From contig CAJPFN010000015.1 in NCBI GenBank assembly GCA_905339215.1, positions 1 to 37,392 on the forward strand: a stretch of 37,392 nucleotides of DNA, written 5' to 3'. This stretch comes from Rhizobiaceae bacterium (GTDB taxonomy: Bacteria > Pseudomonadota > Alphaproteobacteria > Rhizobiales > Rhizobiaceae). The notes beneath the pieces are model-generated. The model worked only from the letters and a program-made list of their open reading frames with translations, was not told where the DNA came from and did not search any database. The position numbers and the translations under genes were made by a program. Positions 1 to 8,175 of this stretch are shown in pieces; the stretch's first letter is position 1; every line of letters starts with the position of its first letter.

Positions 1-168
1 GGCGTACATCTCGGCGGTGTCGATCAGCGTCATGCCGAGTTCCATGCCGAGCCTCAGCGCCGCCACCTCCCCGGCGAAGCGCTCGCGCCGCTCACCCATC
101 TTCCACGTGCCCTGGCCGAGAACGGGAACGGCGATGCCGGAGGGCAGGGTGGTGGTGGGGATGGGCAT
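1..168 (-). CDS. aldo/keto reductase, N-terminal part only (cut by window edge)
   Basis: The minus strand opens at the ATG at 168 and stays open for 56 codons to the window edge. The visible part has the aldo/keto reductase N-terminus: the first beta-hairpin, then a GQGTW segment, an Arg/Glu-rich helix with ALRLGMELG, and the strand LIDTAEMY, where the Asp and Tyr are the usual catalytic residues. The family makes NAD(P)H-dependent carbonyl reductases on a TIM barrel; the substrate cannot be told from this fragment. It lies 43 bases downstream of the pheT stop on the same strand, so it could be read through from pheST, but nothing suggests a functional link. Most of the gene is outside the window. 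Confidence 0.85.
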   Translation of the reverse strand, partial: MPIPTTTLPSGIAVPVLGQGTWKMGERRERFAGEVAALRLGMELGMTLIDTAEMYA

Positions 169-211
169 GGCGTGACCCCCAGGATCGACGGAGCGGTTGC
201 CTAGCGGAGCA

Positions 212-2713
212 TTACCCCCGCAGCACCCCGCCCGTCTGCTTCTTCACGTTGTCGATGATCTTGCAGGCGAGCGCCTCGAAGTCCTCGTCAGTCAGCGTCT
301 TGTCGACCGGCTGGATGGCGACCTCGATGGCGACCGACTTCTTGCCCTCGCCGAGCGAAGCGCCCTCGAAGATGTCGAAGACGGAGACGCCGGCGATGAG
401 CTTCCTGTCGGCGGCGGTCGCCGCGCGCAGGATCGTGCCCGCCTCGACCGCGCGGTCGACGACGAAGGCGAAGTCGCGCCGGACCAGCTGGAACGCCGAC
501 AGGTCGAGCCGCGGCTTGGTGCGCGTCGGCTTGGCCTTCGGCTCGGGAATGGCGTCGACATAGACCTCGAAGCCGCAGAGCGGCCCCGACGCGTCGAGCG
601 TCTCCAGCGTCTTCGGGTGGAACTCGCCGAACGTGCCGAGCACGGTTTTCGGCCCGAGCTTGATCGTGCCGGAGCGGCCGGGATGGTACCAGGCCGGGCC
701 GCCGGCCTCGACCTGCAGCTTGTCGACCGGGGCGCCGCAGGCCTCCAGCGCGGCGAAGGCGTCGGCCTTGGCGTCGTAGACGCCGACCGCGCCTGAATTG
801 CCGGACCAGTGGCGGCCCGACCCGTCGAGGCGCGCCGTGCCGCGGCGCACGCCTGCGGCGACGCGGCGTTGCGTCTGCGGCGTGTCGCCCTCGTAGGTAC
901 CCGACACCTCGAACAGGGCGACGTCGCCGATGCCGCGGTCGGCGTTGCGCTGAGCGGCAGCAACGAGACCCGGCAGCAGCGAGGGCCGCATGTCCGACAT
1001 GTCGGCGGCGATCGGGTTGGCGAGCTTCAGCGCCGCACTGCCGCCACCGAAGGCCTCGGCGTGCTTCGCCGGGACGAACGACCAGGTGACGGCCTCCATC
1101 ATGCCGCGCACGGCGAGCGCGCGTTTTGCCGCGCGCGTGCGCACCTGCAGCGTCGTCAGGATGCGGCCGTTGACCGCGTCGTGGCCGCCGAGCGGCTGCG
1201 GCAGGATGTTGTCGACGCCGTGGATGCGCATGACCTCCTCGACGAGGTCGGCCTTGCCTTCCACGTCCGGCCGCCACGAGGGGACCGTGACCGACAGCAC
1301 GCCCGGCCGCGGCGTCGTGCGCTGGTGCTCCTCCGTGACGTAGCCGATCGTGCCGGTCGGCGGGCCAGACCCGAACACCTCGGTCTCGACCGCATCGGCA
1401 ACGCCGAAGCCGAGCCGGCCGAGGATCGAGCGCGCCTCATCTTCCGCCACGCTGACGCCGGTCAGGCGCTTGACTTCGGAAATCGGGAACTCGACGATCT
1501 CCGGCGTGTGTCCGGCATAACCGACGACCAGATCTTCGCTCGGATCGCCGCCGCAGAGCTCCAGCACCATCTTTGTAGCCAGTTCGAGGCCCGGAACCAT
1601 GAATTCGGGATCGACGCCGCGCTCGAAGCGGTAGCGCGCGTCGGTGATGATCCCGAGGGTGCGGCCGGTGCGGGCGATGTTGAGCGGCTCCCACAGTGCC
1701 GATTCGATCAGCACGTCGGTCGTCGCTTCGTCGCAGCCAGAATGTTCGCCGCCCATGATGCCGGCGATCGATTCGACGCCCTTGTCGTCGGCGATGACGC
1801 ACATCTCCGGCGTCAGCTCGTATTCGCGCCCGTCGAGGGCGAGCACCTTCTCGCCCGCGTTCGCCCGGCGCACGACGAGATCGCCGGCGACCTTTCCCGC
1901 ATCGAAGACGTGCAGCGGCCGGCCGCGGTCAAAGGTGATGTAGTTGGTGATGTCGACCAGCGCGTTGATGGGACGAAGCCCGATCGCGATCAGCCGGCGC
2001 TGCAGCCATTTCGGAGACGGGCCGTTGGTCACGCCGCGCACGAGGCGCAGCGCGAAACCGCGGCAGAGCGGGTCGGTGTCGCCGAAGTCGAGCGAGACCG
2101 TCACCGGGCAGGGGCCGAAGCCGGTGTGCGGCATGACCGGATTGAGCTTCAGCCGGCCGAGCCCGGCGGCGGCGAGGTCGCGGGCGATACCGTGAACGCT
2201 CGTCGCGTCGGGCCGGTTCGGCGTCAGGTTGATCTCGATGACCGGATCGTCGAGATGCGCCCAGGCGGCAAAACTCGCACCCACCGGCGCGTCCTCGGGC
2301 AGGTCGATGATGCCGTCGTGCTCGTCGGAGAGCTCCAGCTCGCGCTCGGAGCACATCATGCCGTGGCTCTCGACGCCGCGGATCTTGCCGACGGAAAGCG
2401 TCACGTCGATGCCCGGCACGTAAGTGCCCGGCGCGGCGAAGGCACCGACCAGACCGGCCCGCGCGTTCGGCGCGCCGCAGACGACCTGGATGGGCGGCTT
2501 GCCCTTGCCGATGTCGACCGACAACACGCGCAGCTTGTCGGCGTCGGGATGCTTCTCCGCGGTCAGCACCCTGGCAATGACGAAAGGCTTCAGGCCGGCC
2601 TTGTCATCGACGGATTCGACTTCCAGCCCGATCGCGGTGAGCCGCTCGACGATCTCGCCGAGCGAGGCGTCGGTGTCGAGGTGGTCCTTCAGCCAGGAGA
2701 GGGTGAATTTCAT
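212..2713 (-). CDS. pheT: phenylalanyl-tRNA synthetase beta subunit
   Basis: This is the large subunit of the cytoplasmic alpha2beta2 enzyme that charges tRNA-Phe. The 833-residue protein starts [11 protein letters not shown] and has the EMAP/OB-type tRNA-binding domain (about 39-150, [10 protein letters not shown] at 55-63), the B3/B4 editing region (about 210-390, with [10 protein letters not shown]), the B5 domain and a C-terminal ferredoxin-fold anticodon-binding domain ([13 protein letters not shown] to the end). It is somewhat longer than the usual 800 or so residues; an extra stretch of roughly 35 residues sits in B5 at about 436-472, between LGFGV and [10 protein letters not shown]. 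The ATG at 2713 has a GGAG ribosome site. The start is 19 bases after the pheS stop, so the two subunits are almost certainly co-transcribed. Confidence 0.97.
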   Translation of the reverse strand: MKFTLSWLKDHLDTDASLGEIVERLTAIGLEVESVDDKAGLKPFVIARVLTAEKHPDADKLRVLSVDIGKGKPPIQVVCGAPNARAGLVGAFAAPGTYVPGIDVTLSVGKIRGVESHGMMCSERELELSDEHDGIIDLPEDAPVGASFAAWAHLDDPVIEINLTPNRPDATSVHGIARDLAAAGLGRLKLNPVMPHTGFGPCPVTVSLDFGDTDPLCRGFALRLVRGVTNGPSPKWLQRRLIAIGLRPINALVDITNYITFDRGRPLHVFDAGKVAGDLVVRRANAGEKVLALDGREYELTPEMCVIADDKGVESIAGIMGGEHSGCDEATTDVLIESALWEPLNIARTGRTLGIITDARYRFERGVDPEFMVPGLELATKMVLELCGGDPSEDLVVGYAGHTPEIVEFPISEVKRLTGVSVAEDEARSILGRLGFGVADAVETEVFGSGPPTGTIGYVTEEHQRTTPRPGVLSVTVPSWRPDVEGKADLVEEVMRIHGVDNILPQPLGGHDAVNGRILTTLQVRTRAAKRALAVRGMMEAVTWSFVPAKHAEAFGGGSAALKLANPIAADMSDMRPSLLPGLVAAAQRNADRGIGDVALFEVSGTYEGDTPQTQRRVAAGVRRGTARLDGSGRHWSGNSGAVGVYDAKADAFAALEACGAPVDKLQVEAGGPAWYHPGRSGTIKLGPKTVLGTFGEFHPKTLETLDASGPLCGFEVYVDAIPEPKAKPTRTKPRLDLSAFQLVRRDFAFVVDRAVEAGTILRAATAADRKLIAGVSVFDIFEGASLGEGKKSVAIEVAIQPVDKTLTDEDFEALACKIIDNVKKQTGGVLRG

Positions 2714-2732
2714 GGTCTTTCTCCAGCCGATA

Positions 2733-3821
2733 TCAAGCCGCGCTCAGCCCGCCGAACAGCGTCGGCATGTCGAGCGGGCGGAAGCCGTAGTGCGACAGCC
2801 AGCGCACGTCGGCGTCGAAGAAGGCGCGGAGATCGGGCATGCCGTACTTCAGCATGGCGATGCGGTCGATGCCCATGCCCCAGGCGAAGCCCTGGTACTC
2901 GTCGGGATCGAGCCCGCCGAAGCGCAGCACGTTGGGGTGGACCATGCCGCAGCCGAGGATCTCCATCCAGTCGTTGCCCTCGCCAAAGCGCACCTCGCCC
3001 GGCCGCGAGCGGTCGCACTGGATGTCGACTTCGAGGCTCGGCTCGGTGAACGGGAAGAAGGACGGGCGGAAGCGCATCTTCACCTGCGGCACCTCGAAGA
3101 AGGCCTTGCAGAACTCCTCCAGCACCCACTTCATGTTGGCGACGTTGGCAGTTCTGTCGATGACCAGTCCCTCGACCTGGTGGAACATCGGCGAGTGCGT
3201 GGCGTCCGAATCCTGCCGGTAGGTCTTGCCGGGGATGACGATGCGGATCGGCGGCTTCTGAGCTTCCATGGTCCTGATCTGCACCGGCGAGGTGTGCGTG
3301 CGCAGCAGCTTGCGCTCGCCCTTGTCGTCCGGATTGAAGAAGAACGTGTCGTGCATCTCGCGGGCCGGATGGCCCTCGGGAAAGTTCAGCGCGGTGAAGT
3401 TGTAGTAATCGGTTTCGATGTCGGGCCCTTCGGCGATCGAAAAGCCGAGGTCGCCGAAGATCGCCGCGATCTCGTCGATCACCTGGCTGATCGGGTGGAT
3501 TCGGCCGCGCTCGGCCGGCGACTGACGAACCGGCAGGCTCACGTCGACCGTCTCGGCGGCCAGCCGCGCGGCGATCGCCGCGTCCTTCAGCTCGGCCTTG
3601 CGGCCGGCCAGCGCGTCGGCGACCCGGTTCTTCAGCCCGTTGATCGCCGGGCCCATCACCTGCCGCTCCTCCGGGCTCATCGAGCCCAGCGTCTTCAAGA
3701 GTTCCGACACCGAGCCCTTCTTGCCGAGCGCAGCGACGCGGACGGCCTCGATCGCCGGCTCGTCGGCGGCCGCGGCGATGTCGGAAAGCAGTGAGGCTTC
3801 GAGGAAAGCGATGTCGCTCAT
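2733..3821 (-). CDS. pheS: phenylalanyl-tRNA synthetase alpha subunit
   Basis: This is the catalytic subunit that activates phenylalanine and transfers it to tRNA-Phe. The 362-residue length is normal. An N-terminal coiled-coil arm (about 1-90) is followed by the class II catalytic core. Motif 2 is seen around [12 protein letters not shown], with the downstream VDIQC, and motif 3 around [13 protein letters not shown] (about 313-325). Typical for PheS are [10 protein letters not shown] and the HDTFFF stretch. It lies upstream of pheT in one unit. The 104-base gap from rplT holds a strong terminator-like hairpin, so pheST probably has its own promoter or depends on read-through. The ATG at 3821 is the family-typical start ([14 protein letters not shown]). 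Confidence 0.97.
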   Translation of the reverse strand: MSDIAFLEASLLSDIAAAADEPAIEAVRVAALGKKGSVSELLKTLGSMSPEERQVMGPAINGLKNRVADALAGRKAELKDAAIAARLAAETVDVSLPVRQSPAERGRIHPISQVIDEIAAIFGDLGFSIAEGPDIETDYYNFTALNFPEGHPAREMHDTFFFNPDDKGERKLLRTHTSPVQIRTMEAQKPPIRIVIPGKTYRQDSDATHSPMFHQVEGLVIDRTANVANMKWVLEEFCKAFFEVPQVKMRFRPSFFPFTEPSLEVDIQCDRSRPGEVRFGEGNDWMEILGCGMVHPNVLRFGGLDPDEYQGFAWGMGIDRIAMLKYGMPDLRAFFDADVRWLSHYGFRPLDMPTLFGGLSAA

Positions 3822-3849
3822 GTCAGGTCTCGTTAGGCTCTCGTCTCGG

Positions 3850-3888
3850 CAAGGAAAAACCCGCGCCGGCCCTGCCAGCGCGGGTTTC
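3850..3888 (-). terminator. Rho-independent terminator after rplT
   Basis: A perfect 10-bp inverted repeat (3857-3866 with 3878-3887, AAACCCGCGC arm) encloses an 11-base loop. Read on the minus strand, it is followed by five T residues and then CCTT. It sits 38 bases past the rplT stop and 36 bases before the pheS start, so it ends the rpmI-rplT transcript or acts as an attenuator for pheST. Confidence 0.85.
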
Positions 3889-3925
3889 CCAAATCAGAAA
3901 TTCGAATGCTTGGGAAGCGCTGGAC

Positions 3926-4327
3926 TTAGGCCACAGCGCTCTCAAAAGCGTTCGGGGTGGTGTTCTTCAGGTACTCGAGCGCGACCTTGGCCTTGGCGAC
4001 CAGCGCGGCAAAAGCCTGCGGCTCGTGGATCGCCATGTCCGACAGGATCTTGCGGTCGATCTCGATACCGGCCTTGTTGAGGCCGTCGATGAAGCGGCCG
4101 TAGGTCAGGCCCTGCTCGTGGACCGCGGCGTTGATGCGCTGGATCCACAGTGCCCGGAACGAGCGCTTGCGGTTCTTGCGGTCGCGATAGGCGTACTGCT
4201 TCGACTTCTCGACCGCCTGCTTGGCGATGCGGATGGTGTTCTTGCGGCGGCCGTAGAAGCCCTTGGCGGCTTTCAGGACCTTCTTGTGCTTGGCGTGGGC
4301 GGTGACGCCTCTCTTGACGCGTGCCAT
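3926..4327 (-). CDS. rplT: 50S ribosomal protein L20
   Basis: This is a primary 23S rRNA-binding protein needed for early 50S assembly. The 133-residue protein begins [18 protein letters not shown], with the very basic extended N-terminus of L20. It continues through [35 protein letters not shown] and the C-terminal globular part ([18 protein letters not shown]). There are about ten residues beyond the usual end. The start ATG at 4327 has an AAGGAG site eight bases upstream. It follows rpmI by 37 bases and is followed by a terminator. In several bacteria L20 represses its own operon by binding the leader mRNA; here that is only a possibility, considered at the rpmI leader. Confidence 0.98.
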   Translation of the reverse strand: MARVKRGVTAHAKHKKVLKAAKGFYGRRKNTIRIAKQAVEKSKQYAYRDRKNRKRSFRALWIQRINAAVHEQGLTYGRFIDGLNKAGIEIDRKILSDMAIHEPQAFAALVAKAKVALEYLKNTTPNAFESAVA

Positions 4328-4364
4328 GTCATGATCTCCTTAACGCTGTTCCGGGGCCGAATGC

Positions 4365-4568
4365 TCAGAGGCCGTTCGGCAGAAAATTCTTGATGACCTT
4401 CTTGCCGTCCGGTTCAGCCAGAACCATCGTGCCGCGGGCATCGCGAATGAACTTGTTGGAACGCTTGATCATGCCATGGCGCTTGCCGGCGGCGGCGGAC
4501 TTCACCTTTCCGGTCGCCGTGATCTTGAACCGCTTCTTGGCGGCCGACTTGGTCTTCATCTTGGGCAT
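4365..4568 (-). CDS. rpmI: 50S ribosomal protein L35
   Basis: This is the small basic protein of the large ribosomal subunit. The 67 residues begin [14 protein letters not shown], continue with the family signature [13 protein letters not shown] and end [12 protein letters not shown], the normal size for L35. The open frame runs upstream to 4658, but the family start is the ATG at 4568. It has a strong AAAGGAG site directly upstream and avoids starting inside the leader hairpin. It lies upstream of rplT (37-base gap). The 224 bases between infC and this gene hold three stem-loops, so rpmI-rplT is probably not simply read through from infC. Confidence 0.97.
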   Translation of the reverse strand: MPKMKTKSAAKKRFKITATGKVKSAAAGKRHGMIKRSNKFIRDARGTMVLAEPDGKKVIKNFLPNGL

Positions 4569-4576
4569 TTTGCTAC

Positions 4577-4601
4577 TCCTTTCGGGGCGTCGAAGCGCCC
4601 C
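4577..4601 (-). promoter_or_regulatory. hairpin abutting the rpmI ribosome-binding site
   Basis: A GC-only 6-bp stem (4584-4589 with 4596-4601, GGGGCG/CGCCCC) with a six-base loop centred on TTCG lies directly against the AAAGGAG ribosome site of rpmI (complement of 4577-4583). Such a position could tune ribosome access or form part of a protein-binding leader. The structure is visible; the regulatory role is inferred. Confidence 0.5.
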
Positions 4602-4646
4602 TTGTCGTTGTTCCCGCACCGACCAAAGCGCGGAAAGCAAATGAAA

Positions 4647-4680
4647 CCGCCACGGCATGCCCTGCCGGGCGGCTTTTTCT
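4647..4680. other. stem-loop in the infC-rpmI gap, direction unclear
   Basis: Two adjoining 5-bp arms form one 10-bp stem with a single bulged base: CCGCC (4647-4651) pairs with 4668-4672, and CGGCA (4653-4657) with 4663-4667. The loop is five bases. On the plus strand it is followed by CTTTTTCT; on the minus strand by a mixed T-rich stretch. It could be a two-way terminator or part of the rpmI-rplT leader fold. Confidence 0.5.
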
Positions 4681-4735
4681 GGAACGCGGCCTCATATCAG
4701 CAGCCGCGGGGAATCGCAACAGGCCCCATGAACGC

Positions 4736-4764
4736 AAAAAGCGCCGTGCGGTCGCACGACGCTT
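4736..4764 (-). terminator. Rho-independent terminator or attenuator after infC
   Basis: On the minus strand, AGCGTCGTGCG pairs with CGCACGGCGCT (one G-U pair, very tight loop at 4751-4752) and is followed by TTTTT. It starts 29 bases after the infC stop and lies before rpmI, so infC transcripts may partly end here. Confidence 0.7.
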
Positions 4765-4792
4765 CGCGGTGGCGGCAGTGGCGTGCCTCGCG

Positions 4793-5329
4793 TCAGCGCG
4801 GCGCCAGCACCATCATCATCTGCCGGCCTTCGAGCTTCGGCTCCGCCTCGACCTTGGCGATGGTCGCGACGTCTTCCTTGACCTTGTTGAGGAGCTTCAT
4901 GCCGAGTTCCATGTGCGCCATCTCGCGTCCACGGAAGCGCAGAGTCAGCTTGACCTTGTCGCCTTCCTCGAAGAACCGGCGGACGGCGCGCATCTTCACG
5001 TCATAGTCGTGGTCGTCGATGTTCGGGCGCATCTTGATCTCCTTGATCTCGATGACCTTCTGGTGCTTGCGAGCCTCGGCCGCCTTCTTCTGGTTGGCAT
5101 ATTTCAGCTTGCCCAGGTCGAGGATCTTGACCACCGGCGGGATCGCGTTCGGCGATATCTCGACGAGATCGAGACCGGCCTCCTCGGCGGCACTCAGCGC
5201 CTCGTGGATCGATACCTCGCCGCGGTTCGTTCCCGATTCGTCGATGAGCTGGACACGGGGTACCCGGATGTCCCTGTTCGCGCGCGGCCCTTCTTTGGTG
5301 GGCGCGGTTGCCTTGAATGGTCTGCGAAT
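4793..5329 (-). CDS. infC: translation initiation factor IF-3 (probable AUU start)
   Basis: IF-3 binds the 30S subunit and rejects wrong initiator codons and tRNAs. The 178-residue product has the N-domain ([39 protein letters not shown]), the lysine-rich linker ([14 protein letters not shown]) and the C-domain with [18 protein letters not shown] and [10 protein letters not shown]. The frame is open to an ATG at 5410, but family alignment starts at RRPFKATAP. The codon just before it is ATT (5327-5329), with an AAGGAG site nine bases upstream, while the upstream codons show no family similarity. AUU starts are known for infC and allow autoregulation by the factor itself. The promoter must lie in the 188-base gap shared with the divergent hydrolase gene. 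Confidence 0.95.
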   Translation of the reverse strand: MRRPFKATAPTKEGPRANRDIRVPRVQLIDESGTNRGEVSIHEALSAAEEAGLDLVEISPNAIPPVVKILDLGKLKYANQKKAAEARKHQKVIEIKEIKMRPNIDDHDYDVKMRAVRRFFEEGDKVKLTLRFRGREMAHMELGMKLLNKVKEDVATIAKVEAEPKLEGRQMMMVLAPR

Positions 5330-5517
5330 GGCCGTTGTCTCCTTCTGCCGTTGACGTTCATTGTTCGCGTTGCGCCTATGTCGTGCCGGCGCGCCGCGAG
5401 TCAATATCACAGGCGCCGAAAGAAATCGACCGGCCTACTGCCGCGCCGCCAGGCACCGGCAGGCCTTTCCGCACCGGGTTTCCTGTGCCAGACAGCGGCG
5501 GAACGAGGAACGGAATC

Positions 5518-6291
5518 ATGGCCGACGAAACGCGCACGGAGATCGAGGTCGCAGGCGAGCGAATCGCGGTGCGCCATCGCGCCGGTCGCGCGCCGGGCGT
5601 GGTCTGGCTCGGCGGCTTCCGTTCCGACATGATCGGCACGAAGGCCGAGACGCTCGACCGCTGGGCGGCCGGTGCGGGCCATGCCTTTACCCGCCACGAC
5701 TATTCGGGCCATGGCGAGTCCGGCGGCCGCTTCGCCGACGGCACCATCTCCAAATGGCTCACCGAAAGCATCGCCGTGTTCCGGCGAATCACCGACGGAC
5801 CGCAAGTCCTCGTCGGCTCGTCGATGGGCGCCTGGATCGCACTGCGCATGGTCGCCGAGTTGTGCAAGGCCGGCGAGGCCGGCCGCGTCGCCGGCATGGT
5901 GCTGCTGGCGCCGGCGCCCGACTTCACCTCCGAGTTGATGGAGCCGCAGCTTTCGCCGGAGCATCGCGCCGCGCTAGCGGAAAAAGGCTTCTTCGAGGAA
6001 CCGTCGGCATATTCGCCGGAGCCGAACGTCTACACACGGGCGCTGTTCGACGACGGACGCCTCAACCGAGTCATGACAGGGCCGATCGACGCCGGCTGCA
6101 AGGTCCATATCCTGCAGGGCGACGCCGATCCCGACGTGCCGCCGGATCATGCGCGGAAACTCGCGGCGCTGCTGCCGCCTTCAGACGTGACGCTGACGCT
6201 TGTACCGGGGGGCGACCACCGCCTGTCGCGGCCCGTAGACCTCGATTTGCTCGTCGCCACCGTCGCGGCGATGGTCGCGGCGGCGGCCTGA
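5518..6291 (+). CDS. alpha/beta hydrolase of the ABHD10 type
   Basis: This 257-residue serine hydrolase has the pattern of mammalian ABHD10, a mitochondrial thioesterase/esterase. It shows the oxyanion-side segment VVWLGGFRSDMIGTKA, then HAFTRHDYSGHGESGG, then DGPQVLVGSSMGAW. The nucleophile is Ser102 in GSSMG, the probable acid is the Asp in LQGDADPDVP, and the histidine is in GGDHRLS. The ABHD10 family removes acyl groups from thioesters and acyl-glucuronides; the bacterial substrate is not known. The frame is open further upstream to 5317, but that part overlaps the infC start region; the ATG at 5518 follows a GAGGAA site. Its stop is four bases from the start of the broken benE gene, so the two probably form one unit. 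Confidence 0.9.
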   Translation: MADETRTEIEVAGERIAVRHRAGRAPGVVWLGGFRSDMIGTKAETLDRWAAGAGHAFTRHDYSGHGESGGRFADGTISKWLTESIAVFRRITDGPQVLVGSSMGAWIALRMVAELCKAGEAGRVAGMVLLAPAPDFTSELMEPQLSPEHRAALAEKGFFEEPSAYSPEPNVYTRALFDDGRLNRVMTGPIDAGCKVHILQGDADPDVPPDHARKLAALLPPSDVTLTLVPGGDHRLSRPVDLDLLVATVAAMVAAAA

Positions 6292-6295
6292 GACG

Positions 6296-7437
6296 ATGCG
6301 CGCATCGATCCCGATCTCCGCCTTCGTCGCGGCAATCGTCGGCTTCGGCGGTACGCTGGCGCTGATCATCGCCGCTGCCGTCGCGGTCGGCGCCAACCGT
6401 GCCGAGACGGCGAGCTGGGTCACCGCGATTTGCCTCGCCATGGCGCTGGAGACGGCGTGGCTATCCTGGCGCACGAAGATGCCGGTGATCACCGCGTGGT
6501 CGACGCCGGGCGCGGCCCTCGTCGCCGCATCGAGCGGTTTCACCATGGGCGACGCAGTCGGCGCCTTCGTCGTCACGGCGCTGCTTCTGATCGCAACCGG
6601 CCTGTTCAAGCCGCTCACCCGGCTGATCTCCAGGATACCCGCCTCCGTCGCCTCGGGCATGCTCGCCGGCATCGTCGTCGGATTCGCGGTCAACGCGGTG
6701 AAGACCATCCCCGCCGCCCCTGGCTGGTGCTGCCGCTGATCGCCGCCTTCTTCGTCATCCGCCTGTTCAATCCGGCGCTGTCGGTGCTCGCCGTGCTCGT
6801 CGGCGGCGGAACGGCCGCGTTTCTCACCGGCCGCGTCGGCGGCCTGCCGGCGCCGGAACTGTCGACGCTTGTCTTCACCTGGCCACAGTTCTCGCTGACC
6901 AGCACGATCGGCCTAGCGGTCCCGCTCTACCTGGTCACCATGGCCTCGCAGAACCTGTCGGGACTGGCGGTGCTGAAAGCCGCAGGCTACCACCCGGAGG
7001 CCGGGCCGCTGATCGGCGTCACCGGCCTGTTCTCGCTCATCTCGGCGCCGTTCAACGCGCTAACCACCAACCTGGCCGCCATCTCGGCGGCGATCTGCAC
7101 CGGTCCGGACGTGCACCCCGACCCGGCCGAACGGTGGAAGACCGGTCCTTTCTACGCGCTCGCCTATCTCGTCTTCGCCCTGTTCGGCGCCTCGCTGGTG
7201 GCGATCTTCGCCGTCCTGCCGCAGAGCCTGATCGTTCTCACCGCCGGCCTAGCGCTCACGGCGCCGCTTGCCAATGCGCTTTCCATCGCGCTGAAGGAGG
7301 AGGGCGAGCGCATGGCCGCGACTACGGCGTTCGCCGTCACAGCCTCCGGCCTCGCCCTTTTCGGCATAGGCTCGGCATTCTGGGGATTGTTGGGCGGCCT
7401 TGCCGTACTCGGCCTCGAGTACGTCAAAAAACGATAA
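6296..7437 (+). pseudogene. benE: BenE-family benzoate/H+ symporter, interrupted by a -1 frameshift
   Basis: The two halves together make a full-length inner-membrane transporter of about 380 residues with many hydrophobic helices. The first part (6296-6739, ATG start) has the BenE hallmark MPVITAWSTPGAAL and LAGIVVGFAVNAVK. The second continues in another frame from about 6716 with PWLVLPLIAAFFVIRLFN, then FNALTTNLAAISAAICTGPDVHPDPAERW, to the stop at 7437. The break falls at 6716-6721 in GCCGCCCC/TGG; one extra C would restore a continuous product reading AAPWLVLP. As given, translation ends at the TGA at 6737-6739. The gene may be inactive, or the missing C may be a sequencing error in a C run. 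The family takes up benzoate or similar acids with protons; no catabolic genes are near. Confidence 0.85.
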
Positions 7438-7555
7438 TCATAACAACTGCTTGTCCGGTTTTCGGCGAACCGTTCTTGAAGGCGGCCCCGATCGCTACCA
7501 TCTCGATTCCACGCAGCCGGGGTTCGGCTGCCACGAACCGAAGGAACGGGAAACG

Positions 7556-8023
7556 ATGAACACGACTGCATTGATCCGTCCGGCCTGGACGCCGGCGACC
7601 ATCGCGCTGATGGTGATCGGCTTCATGGTGTTCTGGCCGCTGGGCCTCGCCATGCTTGCCTACATCATCTGGGGCGACCGGCTTGACGGGTTCAAGCGCG
7701 ACGTCAACCGCGCCACCGACGGCGTCTTCGCCGGCTGCCGCCGCGGCGCCGACAGGGCGCACCGCTGGGGCAACGGTGTCCGTACCGGCAACGTTGCTTT
7801 CGACGACTGGCGCGAGAAAGAACTCGAGCGCCTCGCCGAAGAGCGCCGCAAGCTCGACGAGACGCTGGCCGAGTTCGACGAGTACGCCCGCGAGTTGCGG
7901 CGCGCCAAGGACCAGGAGGAGTTCGACCGCTTCATGGCGAACCGCTCCAGGTCGACGCCGGCGCCGACCGCGAAGCCAGAGCCTAAGGGCAAGAACAAGG
8001 GCTCCAACCTGCTCGACGACTGA
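7556..8023 (+). CDS. DUF2852 family membrane protein
   Basis: The 155-residue protein begins NTTALIRPAWTPATIALMVIGF and has one membrane segment (about residues 15-38, ending LAYIIWGDRL). A soluble part follows, rich in Arg and Glu, with a likely coiled coil at about 85-130 (DWREKELERLAEERRKLDETL). The tail is charged and Pro/Lys rich. This pattern matches DUF2852, found in Rhizobiales and relatives, whose function is unknown. The frame is open from 7400, but the ATG at 7556 has an AAGGA site and matches the family start. It lies 118 bases after benE and is followed by a strong terminator, so it is probably its own unit. Confidence 0.85.
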   Translation: MNTTALIRPAWTPATIALMVIGFMVFWPLGLAMLAYIIWGDRLDGFKRDVNRATDGVFAGCRRGADRAHRWGNGVRTGNVAFDDWREKELERLAEERRKLDETLAEFDEYARELRRAKDQEEFDRFMANRSRSTPAPTAKPEPKGKNKGSNLLDD

Positions 8024-8060
8024 GTCGGGAGGCTTTCCCACCCGACCGTCGGGAACACCA

Positions 8061-8094
8061 GGCGGCGTCGCGAGAGCGACGCCGCCCTTTTTTT
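8061..8094 (+). terminator. Rho-independent terminator after the DUF2852 gene
   Basis: A perfect 10-bp GC-rich stem (8061-8070 GGCGGCGTCG with 8077-8086) and six-base loop are followed by C and seven T residues on the plus strand, 38 bases past the stop codon. Confidence 0.93.
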
Positions 8095-8175
8095 GTCGGA
8101 GAACGGGGCCGCGTGCCTCCCGGGCCGCAATATCGCCACTGTCGCGCCGACGCGAGAATCACCTATCCTCAGGCC

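Noticed and set aside
809-3049. A 746-codon open frame on the plus strand opposite pheT/pheS
   Set aside because: It lies antisense to two certain genes, is rich in Arg, Ala and Asp and has no family motif; it is a high-GC shadow frame.
7438-7555. Short stems before the DUF2852 gene as a riboswitch
   Set aside because: The stems (for example GGTTCG with CGAACC) are only five or six base pairs, which is expected by chance at this GC content.
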